A stretch of 64,000 nt of DNA. It comes from Lophius americanus. Its lineage: Eukaryota > Chordata > Actinopteri > Lophiiformes > Lophiidae. This document shows, in pieces, positions 35,721-47,700 of this stretch. How positions within the stretch are numbered: position 1 is the stretch's first letter; each line of letters opens with the position of its first letter. The translations under genes were made by a program, and so were the position numbers. The stretch covers positions 7,905,001 through 7,969,000 of the forward strand of contig JBBDHG010000019.1 in NCBI GenBank assembly GCA_037951165.1. Reading direction: 5' to 3'. The notes below the pieces were generated by a model. It did not search any database and was not told where the DNA came from. It worked only from the letters and a program-made list of their open reading frames with translations.

Positions 35721-38700
35721 ACACCAAACGGTTTGCTCAAACAGGAAGTGGTGCTGTCATCAACGGAGCTAGCTAACCCCAATGGGTGGCTAGCTAGTTA
35801 GCCACCTAGCTATCAAATTTTCATTCATACAGAGGTGACAAAGAAATAACAGGTATAATGGATAGAAGCAAAAGGTTAAAAAACGAACAAACCGCTCTGG
35901 ACATAGCTCCAATGTTGACAGGAACCCCCATGTGAAGGTAGAGAAGAAGCCGATAATTTACAGCATCATTTTATAAGCGAATGCTGCGAACTAACATTAT
36001 ATTTTAGAGCTAAGATACAACAGCTGGCTCATTCCGTTTTGCAGCTGCAGTCGTTTTGGTGTTTGTGTGTTTAACACACGATGCTGGAGTCGTGTTGTCT
36101 TGAATTGTATACATTCCTAAAATCATACATGAGGACAGCAGAAAGATTGTGACACCACTTCCTCGTATGCAAGCTGTAGCATTAGCTAGGCCGTGTCAGG
36201 TTAGTGGATTGGATGGATTGACTTAGCTAAGTGTTCGGTGGGAAACAGGAATGTTACGAAATAGTCCATTAGCCTCCAGCAAAATATATGCTGTAAATAA
36301 TCGTGTGCAGTATAGCTTTTTTAATCTACTTGGCTGTTAGATGTTTATGGATAATATTACATAGGTAAAGGTACTAATGGAAAAAACGGACATCGCATTC
36401 CTCTTCTGTTATATGGAATATTTTCATTTGATGCCATAAAAACATATGTCATTATAAAACTGTCTTTGTGAGTGTGAAACCTTTCAGACTTTTTGGAATT
36501 CCAATCAGTCTAGTAATTTAAACATTATAATAAAATTGGTCATTCAATTTCTATGGTATATTTTAAGGCAATGGTAGTGATTAAATATGCATCACCTAAT
36601 ATCAACACTGTAAATACAAGAGGATGATCGCTTAAATCAGTGGTAAAAAAAAAAATGTTTATAGCATTTACGATGATTGATTTAATTTACTTTTCTAAGC
36701 ATTGTAATTCCTGTCATGTGACTATTCTACGTATAATAATAACAATAATAGTGTATCCTTTATTGATCACATACAGTGATCAATGTGATACACATATATC
36801 ATAAACATATATTCACATTGCAATGATGCTGAAACCTAACGAGACCTGCAGTTTTTGAGAAACTCCTGACCTTGTTATCTAGCCATCACATTTTGGCTCT
36901 CATCACATTCAGCAATGTACTGTACAAGAAAGTGAAATTATTTCTCTATATTTGTCTCATCCCTTAGAAGCAGTTGGTAGGGTTGCCACTGGTAAATGCC
37001 TGGGGAATGTATTGTCCAGTCATAGCGTCCTGTCTAAGGACGCTATGACATGTTGCCAATTGGGATCAAACCGTTGACCTAACCATCGTTTGATCGGGGG
37101 ATTACCGCCATATCCACTGAACTAAGACCGCCCAACATGGGCAAAGAATTGCTAAAATCTTTATGCTTGACCATTTTCCTGGTTCCAGCACAAGTGCTTT
37201 AGGACAAGATGATCACTTACTTCCAAATATATTCCATTGACAGGTGGCATTGTAATGAGATAATTAATGTTATTGTCACTTCTAGGGATGTCAGAATTAA
37301 CTGTTTTTGCAATCAGCTGCGATTAATAATGTCACGTCGATATAATCACAAGATTTTATAACTATACTATCTCACAAGACACTGAGGTGTGAGAAAATAG
37401 ACATTTTAAGTCGCGTTGTTTATACATGTGAGTGTGTTTGCGCGCTAGAGTTTGGATAGTTGTCTAAAGCCACAGGAATCTGTCATAACGGGGATGGTTT
37501 CTGACAGATATTAAGAAATTATGTCATGGTTCAAGTTAGTCTCTGTCCAGTCTTTGATAGCCCATGTCTGATTCAGGACACATTAGGTAGTTGAAGTTAG
37601 GTTTGTTTGGGTTCACAATAGCCATATTAACATGCTTTCAACATAGCTTAGTGAAAACCCAGTGTAACTATAAATAAAAAATGGATCTTCTGTCTATGTC
37701 TCTGTGTTGGTCTATGTCATTTTTCAGCACTGGAGGTGGTTTTTTTACATGACAGCGCAATGAGCCCCTGAATGTAGAATAGGCTATGTGTTAATAATGA
37801 GAAGTGACCAGATTTCTAGCGTTCAGTTCTCATGTAGTAGCATAGCTTAAATCATGGAGGACATTGCTTTGTGATTGAGAAAGTTTAAAACTATCGAAAA
37901 GCGTGCTGGGAAATCAACTGTTTGAATGGATTTTGATGTGGATATAGAGTCGAAAATTCGCAATCATTTCGCAACTGATAAGTACGGCACATTTACGGCT
38001 GGTGGCGGTATGTAATTTTTGATGTATTACAACCCTAACACAAACAGTGCCCTTACATTCATTTAGAATGCTGACATGAGCTTTCACATTAAACAGACAA
38101 GCGACAACTATGGTAACAGAGACCTGTGTGACAGCTTAGAAACTCAGTGTTTTAGCTAGAATTAATTGTGTTGGAGTAGGGTTCAGACAGAAAAGAAAAA
38201 AAGAAAATTGGTGTGGATATGACATGGTACTCAATTAGTGGAGTTTGTTTATATCTAAAAAAAGTTTCTGATTATATTTGTATATTTTCATTTGAAAGTT
38301 ATTTTCTTCCTGATCTGACAGATTGTAGTGCAGCACTGTTACAGGATTATATCAGGTCGGGTCTTAGGTGTTGTTGTTTTTTCGCATGTTATTTAGTTGA
38401 CTGACTTGGGCTGTTCTGGTCATATGGTAGAATGAATAATTAAGAACTTACTGCGTCCTTATGGCAAACTCTGTGTTTAACCCTGAGTTCCGGGTTTATT
38501 TACACTGAAATGCGAAGCTCTGAGTTTGCGGATAAGCTGTTCTGGAATGAAAACTCAGCTTCCATGCTCAAGGAAAGCTCAACCAGCTCCTCGTGCAAGA
38601 CCCTGAAACCCATACGCTTGCCGTATGCTACAAAGGGGCTATCCAAGTGGTCAAATGCAGGAAATTAGTTTCCCAGTGTTGTCCTGTATGTATATACTGT

Positions 38701-41700
38701 GTGAGTATGGTGCGAGTTAGAGTTAGGTAAGAGTTATTGTTTTTAATTTTATTTAATTTTATAAACGGAACATTAATGTAATGCAAACAACATCCTTGTT
38801 TCATTTACTGAACTAAATTATGTTGCATTAATTTGGTTATGTTGATTTTTTTAGATATACTTATGTTAACTTAAGTAAATACAATAATGTAATTTCAAAA
38901 TATTTATTATTGCAATGAAACTCCTTGTTTTAAAGGTTAAAGGTCTTATTATTTATTTATTTCAACATGAAATGTCATGTAATGCAAACAATATCCCTGT
39001 TTAATTTATTTTTCATATTTCTTGAAAAGTGTACAAAAAGATGTAATTTACACAAGCCTGCATTTCTAAATACAGCTCTGGCTTCAATAGTTGATATCAG
39101 GCCGCGGACCGCATTCACACTCAAGCATCAAATAAACACAGTTTTATGCACTCCTTGATCAACATTTCCTTCCATAGTGTCAATAATAGAGAAAACTAAG
39201 AAACTGTTTATTTCCTCTGAAAATAATCATGACGCACAAATCTGATATCTTCACATCCCTACTTCACCTGTCAGTTGTTATAACGCAATGGCTGCTTGGT
39301 GTTTATTTAGCAGCTCTAGGTGCTACCCCATCCTCTGTACAGTAGTACATCATCAAGGATCATCACAACTAAAACAAGAGGACGCTGACTTGATTTAAAT
39401 CAGGGTTGTCAAACTTGATCACAGAGGGGGACCACAGAAATGTTTTATTTGAGGTATTATGGTAATTTATTCTTATTTTATTTACTCATTTTATAGAACT
39501 CTGAGCTAACCAAGAGAATGGAAGATGGTCAAATTATAGATAATATTCAAAATAGATCAGCATAATTAATATTTGTGTCCCTCTATCAGCAATGATTCAC
39601 AGAATAACTTCCAATGAAAGGTTTTAATTCACCGGCATCAACAATGGCCAGAAAAACTTGCATCCAAAATCATTCTGTTTATAAGTAACGATATCAAGAA
39701 AAGGGAACTTTAAATAACTCTTGGTAAATGGCTGGGCTTATTTAGCCATTTCTTTCCTCTGCCATAATAAGACAGTAGACTGTTTCTCCTCATATCTGTT
39801 CCTGCAGTCAGGACCAGCTGCACCTCAGAAAAAAATAAGCTATATGAGTAGCCTCCAGGTACATTTCGCGTGCGTAAGACTTACTAATACTTTCAATATT
39901 TTGGAATTTTACTTTTCTCTTTTATATCCTCTCCCTGGCTCCATAGCAACTCTTCTAAATTTAATTAGAATGACTGGATAAACATCGATGTCTGACAAAA
40001 GAGGGGCAGGGAGGAGAACTGGCGCTGGCACTCTTGATATACCGGCTACCGCAGTGCATTCTTGGTTTGGTGTATCTGTGATGTTGATGCTGAGCAGGCC
40101 TTGAGTTTAACATGTATGATTTAAATGTTATTAATTACTGAAGCAGGGAAGTTTTTCATATTCGTAAATGATGCTGCATGATATGTTTGTTTCACGTACC
40201 TCATGTCATTCACGACATTCCGATTCCTAAAAAGTCACTACTCTGCATGTGCACATTGCAATGTTTATGCCGTAACAATATATTCCCCTGCTCTAGTTTC
40301 TACCCTATTTAGCATTTAAGTACTTTGCAAAATGTTGTTCATTTATTGGAATTTTTGAACATCCTTTTGAACATGATCAGAAATAAGAGGATGGCGAGTC
40401 AGGATGTTGCATACTAATTAAGCTTATTTTTAGAATCGCCACTTCAAAATCTTTGTACAAAACCAGAAGAAACTGCCTGGTGTCAGGGTTTAAATGACAA
40501 GTCACAAGGAAGTGAGCAGTGCCTGAACCACAGCCATATATGTCATCACATTCTAAGCCTTCATGCATGCCGTGTCAAAGCTAGTCAAAAGGTTTAATTG
40601 TTGTTGAAAAACAAAATAATTAATCTCTGAACTAGTATAAATCCCAATAATTAGTGAAAATTCCTCATGGAAAAAGAACGAGTTCTCTTTGCAAGAGTTG
40701 AATTTATTTACCTATAACTGAATTAGTTGTATACTGGGAAACTCTTATAATATCCAACCAAATTCCCACAATATCGCCTGTCACTGGGTGGCATATATTG
40801 GACATGAAGTGAAAAATAATTATTGTTCCCTAAAGTTGATGTACTGGAAGCGAGAAAACTTGGCCAGCAACCTCCACAAAACCAAATTGGAGTGACTAGA
40901 TGTATGGGTCAGAGCATTTCCAAGACTGCAGGTCTTGTTAAGTGTTCGCACTCTGCAATGGTTACTTAGCACAAGCTGTTCATGGGCCTTGTCACTAGGC
41001 TATGCTTTAATAGTCTGTGTGCTGAGGGATCCAATGAAGATCCAGGTTTAGTAGTTCATCCTGTCAGTTCTCTAGTTGGCTAAATCACTCTAATTGTGTA
41101 CTCATGTAGCATAGATCTGCTAGTCAATGAGAATTGGAAAGTTTGAAACTCGAAGAGAGAGTTTTGACCTTGTACCATTCCTTTGGAAAGTAAGATGTGT
41201 ATGCCTTTAACATTAATTATGATTTTAAATTATGCAAATTTTTTACCCCTACTATATAAACTTAAATATATACTTAATGCCAGAATTGTAATCTGAGACT
41301 TTTGCTGATACCTCAATTTGATGCGTTTTGATAGATATTCTTCTTCTATAGGTTAACTGCTACTTGATGCTGTCTAATTCTCCCTGTTTTGAATCAGACA
41401 ACACTTGGTCAAACTGACATGGCCCCATCCTGCCAGCTTGCTACTTCTTTTTTTTATAAACATCGATTCAGCACTGTTACTTCCACACTGGCTCAGACGC
41501 TGTGCAGGAATGACTGCTATTCCACCATTATAACTTTTATACAGAAAAGTAAGGCACTATAAAGCTGCAGTGCTCTCACCTTGGACAGGTAGCATAAGGC
41601 TTGCTTGATGTTTATGTTAACACAGAGCTAATGATTGCCTCTGTGGCAAAATATATTCATGAAGAATACTGTCACATTATTTGTATGTATAGTTCTTTAA

Positions 41701-44700
41701 TTCCTAAGAAAAATTCATGTTTGATTCTGCCATTATTACTGAGTCATGTTATCATATCTCAGATTTTAAATATTTTCAACATTTGCAGCAGTAATGTACC
41801 AATATGCTTCACAGTTTTAATGATTGTGTAATGAAAAATGAAATTGTGGATGTTTTTTTATTGTTAAAAGCTGATGATCAAAACTAGGCAAATATTTCAG
41901 GTTTATTTTACTCTCATACACTAATAAGGAGGTTCAGGTTAAATTTTCAATTGTCTATTCATTGTGCTACTTTGGTGCAGTTTATCTCATCAGTACTTTG
42001 ATGTATTTCCTCCTTGTTTCCTTCTTTTATCTCAGTTTGTCAAGTGTGGCTTTGCAGGCTCCAACTTCCCAGAGCACATTTTCCCCGCGCTCGTCGGAAG
42101 GCCGATCATTCGCTCCACAGCCAAAGTCGGAAACATCGAGATCAAGGTAAAAACGGGTCCACCTGATGTTCCTGGTATATTTTTTTCTCGATTTCAAGGG
42201 TGAACCGGAAAAGGAAAAGCGGAGACCAGACAGTTTCTCATTATTTTAGCATGAAGCCTATCCCCAAGAAGCCTATGTTGCTCCTGTCCTTTCAAATTAA
42301 TTTGGTCGTTAATATTTTTTTTTCTTTAATATCTACCTTCCTGGTCCTCTGTTTTGTTCCCCCTGGTGAAGTAGAATGCCCGAAAGATGGTAAGTTCATG
42401 TCGGTGTGTGCCTCATGTTCTTGCCTGCTCTTGAATTTTATGTCATGTTTAGATCTGATTAAAGAATTAAGCTCTCTTTATATATTTTTTTGGGTCTTGT
42501 GTTTGTTCCATTTATATTTGATCTGTTTGATTAAAAGTTTCTAAAATACTTTGACAGTTTTTTTGGATGACCAAAGTCTTGTGGGACAAAAGATGTATGA
42601 GTCTTTTTAGATACTTTAGATTTTAGATTCTTTTCTTTCAGCTTCTAAGTCAAAACAATCTTTTTCTCCAGATAGAAATTGTTGCAGAATTGTCAGTGAT
42701 GAATCATAGGTCAGCTGTTATCGATGGAGCGTTAAAAGAGATTTTGGACTGATTCCATTTTGAGAGTCTCTGATCTGCTGGAGCATCCTGACGGCACACC
42801 CCCTGTCAACCCTGGTGCTATTCAAGGACTGAAATAATCACACAATTTTTCAGCTGTAAAGCTGGAACGCTTGTTGCCAGATGGCAAATGATGTGCCATC
42901 TAACTGCATCGGAGATTTATTTATGTTGTGTTGAAGCCACAAACCTTTTTCGTATAAGAAATATCCATTTCAGAGTATTTACTTCGGTATTTGTAAGAGT
43001 TTCACCTTTACAAGTGTCCAAACTTGAGGAAGCATGACAGTCAGTGAAAACTGGAGACGGTAGCACATCTGCTTTTCTTTTAACTTTTTTTTTTTTAATT
43101 GAGACCACATTGAGGCACTGCCTGTGACTGGTACTTAATTAATGCCAAAGCACACAGGATGAACCCATAAAATGGCTGCCTTCAGTAGGCTTTTGATGTC
43201 TCCAAATGAAACGTGAGATGCTTGACTGTGGCTAACACTAAGATCTAACCCAGCGGTTGTTTACGCTGCCCGGCTGCTTTGCATGCAGCTCGTTGAGTGG
43301 TACTTAAAAAATGTGGTTTGCTTTATCTAGACGGAAACAGAAGTGTTTCCAGGTGTAGATGCATGGAAAACACCGGCTTGTCATGCATGCTATATAACGG
43401 AGTTTCAAAGAAAAAAACTGCTTTGGGCAAGGTTCTTCTTTTATTATCAGAAATAATTACTTGTCTCAAAATATCCAGTTTATCAGATCTCAGCAGTTTT
43501 CTGAAACCAGCAGATCAAGGCGGGATGTTAAATGACTTGAATTTATTCCTTGAAGCCACTGTCTGTGCTCATCCCTACTACCCAGTGACTCTGAATGATC
43601 CAAACTGCTTTCCAGAGGGGTGCACTGCAGAGCTTCTAAATATTTGTGTTTTGTCCTCTACCCTTCAGGATCTGATGGTTGGTGATGAGGCCAGTGAGCT
43701 GCGCTCTATGCTGGAGGTCAACTACCCCATGGAGAACGGTATTGTGAGGAACTGGGATGATATGAAGCACTTGTGGGACTACACCTTCGGCCCAGAAAAG
43801 CTCAACGTTGACTCTCGCAACTGCAAGATCCTACTGACTGAACCGCCCATGAACCCTACAAAGAACCGTGAAAAAATCATTGAGGTATTTTATTACATAA
43901 TGTGATCACCCATGGTTGTGTGTCTGTAAGATCTATTGAAAAGTTGTCCACCGATTAGGATTCCATTTTGGGTTTTTTTGGAGGAAGAGTTGATGAAACT
44001 TTGTGGTGGACTTGGATTCTGCATCACATTTTCTTTTTCTTCTACATTGCATGATAGGGCCTTTTGTCTTAATGTTTGCCAGTAAATAATAGATCAACTA
44101 AGATGAAAAAAAAAAACAGCCAGGAATGAATATTTCATGGTTCTCATTCATTAAGTGTAAGTTGATTTGCATCATATGTGGATCAAAGAGATTAGATTAA
44201 AATGGATATTTGGAGAGGGAGCAATATGTAATGTCAGTACAGTCATATACGTAGAGCTGACAGAATGCATATTCAGACAGTCAGTCATTTAATATAGAAG
44301 CCTAGAAGTTACGCTGAGACTACAAATAGCTCTGGATTCACCTCTATTTAAAATTGTGTTTTTGTTATCAACTCATAAACAGCTGATTATAAACACATGA
44401 TTCCAGATGCCATTTGATTTCAAGGGTCAAGGTTGCATGATAAAAGTAATTTACTGGTATGTAGCGGTAATGGCTCTGCTGCTGAAAACTTGGTACAAAA
44501 CACGCAAGTGAAATTCTCCAGTGGAACATCATGTTTAATATAAACACAATTTGCGTAGACATGGTGTGTCCGCAGTCTATGCCGTCAGAAAAACTGGAAA
44601 TACCTATAAAAAAAATGACAGTCAATGCAGTAATGTCGAAGGGAAGTCATTAAAGACTGTAGAGGTGTTAAAAATATGACCGTTTCCAAATGTTGAATGA

Positions 44701-47700
44701 CTTCAATGTGCCAGCATCTCACTTACCTGAAAATCTTTGACTTTTGTCAATTGTGATGAAAAGCAGACTGACAAAATAAGGGTCAAACATGGGGACCTTG
44801 ATGTGATGCTTTTTCCAAAAATATACATCAAACTATCCATAAGCATAGAACATGCAGAACAAAGTTGCAAAGTTTATTATTAATGATCTTTGGCCCTAGA
44901 GGGCCCTTGACTCTGCTGTATTTTGGAGAGCCTATCAATGCACTGGGCTACAATTATGTAACCACAAGCATAAATCCATTCTCTGAAGTAATAATTCCAT
45001 ATATGAACAATGAGACCAAGACTGAAGTCATCATCTCTCTGCATGACATTTAAGCAAAAAAGCAGATATCAGACCAAACACGTCGGATGTGATATTGAGT
45101 CACTAGCCATCTACGTGCAAACAAACGGTTTCCTACGTTGAATCAGCTGAAACCATTATTTTGAAGAATGAAGATGAGACAAGAACAGTAGCAGGATGTT
45201 CTGATGTGACATTGTGTTGAAAGCTCAGCTACTACTAACTTCATTTAAACTTCAAGGGTTCAAAGCACATTATTTGTATTTTAGTGAATTCAATCCAAGA
45301 ATATTTTATCTTCTTTGATCACCGATATGTCACATAAATCACCCTTGTTACTTTTCACAACTAAACATTATTCATATATTCCAAATAGTAAATGCATGAT
45401 GCATTTTCACAAATTCCTCTGCAGGAAATGTCAGAGCAGGAGTTTTTCAATAAATTGTATCATCTAATACCAATTGAATGAATATCCCCACGGCAACTTC
45501 ACCACACTCTGCTGTATTCTGGATGTGATTATACAATAATTGACGATCTACTTATATATTTTGTATTTTGATGGGTATTGTTACAGGATTTTTTTTTTTT
45601 TTTTACATAGCCGGAAAACTATGTTCATGCTTTAATGACAGTGGTATCTGCGAATGTTATTTGTACACTGAGTGCTTTATAGCTTCTATGTGTTTATCTT
45701 GAAGGTATTCTTGTGAGGGGAAAAGAAAAGGGGGGATTTCCTGCCTTTTTAATACAGTGGATCAGAGACACTTCCAATCATCCTTTACTGATGGACTGTC
45801 TCTAATTTAGATGTACCTGCTTCATTTGTCTTTTCTTCAGGTGATGTTTGAGACCTACCAGTTTGGAGGAGTCTACATTGCTATTCAAGCTGTGCTGACA
45901 CTGTATGCCCAAGGTGAGAAAACACGACGGCAGGTTCAAATGCATGCTTGTGTAGCATGTTATAATTTAACATGCACAACAACATGTATACATTATAAGC
46001 TATGGACTTCCTTTTTCATTATTACAAACCTCTCTTCCGTAGATTTGATTTACCCTGATATCAGAATTTCAGCTATGCTTTTAACAAGTAACAAGTCCAG
46101 TCGCTCAGAGCCAGAGCACTATTCATTTCAATTGTTGGAGAATATTTAACTACCAATCCTTTGTCAAATAGGCTGTGCAAAGATTTGACTCTGTATTCCA
46201 GCTGTAATATTCTCTGTATTCAGAAGAGACATTCACATGAACATTAGTTCATAATGTTGATGATCTGCATGAACATAATTACATAATGTTAATGTGACTG
46301 GCACTATATTCTATTGTTATCTAATATCTAATAACATCTACATAGTCGGTTTTGGACACACAGCCCAGACTGAGTTCGATTTGTTATTCCTGTCAATCTC
46401 ATTTCGTTTCCAGAGGATTGAAAAATGTTGTTCACACATTGATCATAACATGAAGTGGTCTCTTTTGCTGTCTTGCAATTTTTTGTTTCCTTTATTTTTC
46501 CATCGTTAGATTTTCGACATTTTGTTTCTAGAGCATATCTCAAATACTAATCATTTTTCTCTACAAACGGCAACCAAGTACTGAAATTGGACCTTTCTTC
46601 TATGGTTTGTATTTACTTATACAGAAAATATATTTTCTTCTTGTCCATGGTTACAAGTCGAACTTTAGCTCAATGTGTTTCGTTTTTTTGTTTTGTTGCG
46701 TATGCAGAAACCCAAACACGAACTTGATATTGTTAGAAATCCAGCATATTTACTGTAATTTGTGTGTTTGCGTATTTTAAGGCCTTCTGACTGGTGTTGT
46801 GGTGGACTCTGGCGATGGTGTGACACACATCTGTCCAGTCTATGAGGGTTTCAGCTTGCCTCATCTGACAAGACGCCTGGACATTGCCGGCAGGGACATC
46901 ACACGCTACCTCATCAAGGTAGTCAGTCCGTCATGCAGATGTGCCTGACAGACATTATAAACTTGTACAAATGCAATTGAATAGATTTTAAAATCATTTT
47001 GACTTTGAGTATCGTTCATTCAGATCTCTATTCAATTCATGCACGCTCTCATTTAAAGGGTCACCCTCAATAAAACACGTAAGCAAAATTAAAATCTATA
47101 TAACTTATACTTTGTACATTACTTATAATATACATATACAACAAGCCATGGGACAGACAGTAAGAGAAAACACAGATGCTCATACAGCGCCAGACCAGCG
47201 TCAGTCCGTCCTCCTAACAAGGACGGACTGACTTTTCAACAGTCTGGATATTACACTTTTGTGGAGTTGATGGATTGCAGATAATCAGAATACTGGCAAA
47301 GCAACACTATTATGCACTGCAGTGCCATCATTCAATTTTTACAATGGTATTGTAATTTTCTGATAAAATATAAAAAAATTGTTTAGTCTTCATAGAATTA
47401 TTGTCAAAAGAAGTTGCAGGCTTGGATTCTGAGGAGATGTAAGATAACAAAACAATGTTCACTCCAAAGAATGACTGCATCCACACCTTCATTCTAATCT
47501 TATCTCCTTCCATTGTCCCCCTTCTCTGGACGCAGTTGTTGTTGTTGAGGGGTTACGCCTTCAATCACTCTGCAGACTTTGAAACGGTGCGTATGATGAA
47601 GGAGAAGCTGTGCTACGTGGGCTACAACATTGAGCAGGAGCAGAAGCTGGCACTGGAGACCACTGTGCTGGTGGAGTCATACACGGTAGATATTCATGTT

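Larger units (their letters stand above)
36838..37270 (-). mobile_element. Tc1-like relic (family A) split by a SINE
   Basis: The left part (36838-36930) has GAGACCTGCAGTTTTTGAG and TAGCCATCACATTTTGGCTC. The right part (37138-37270) has TTTATGCTTGACCATTTTCC, GTGGCATTGTAATGAGATAA. In other copies these two parts are contiguous (helix-turn-helix coding region, minus strand). The break is occupied by the SINE at about 36960-37137. Confidence 0.7.
35660..42035 (+). other. actr2: actr2 intron 1, repeat-rich
   Basis: A 6.4-kb intron. It contains a Tc1 relic interrupted by a SINE (36838-37270), a SINE copy (38555-38720), a Tc1 terminus (39245-39300) and another Tc1 relic on the plus strand (40770-40990). 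The rest is AT-rich DNA without recognised exons. Confidence 0.6.

Noticed and set aside
43297..43668. In-frame N-terminal extension of actr2 exon 3
   Set aside because: The open frame continues upstream by chance; a clear CCCTTCAG acceptor at 43661-43668 and exact ARP2 homology set the exon start at 43669.
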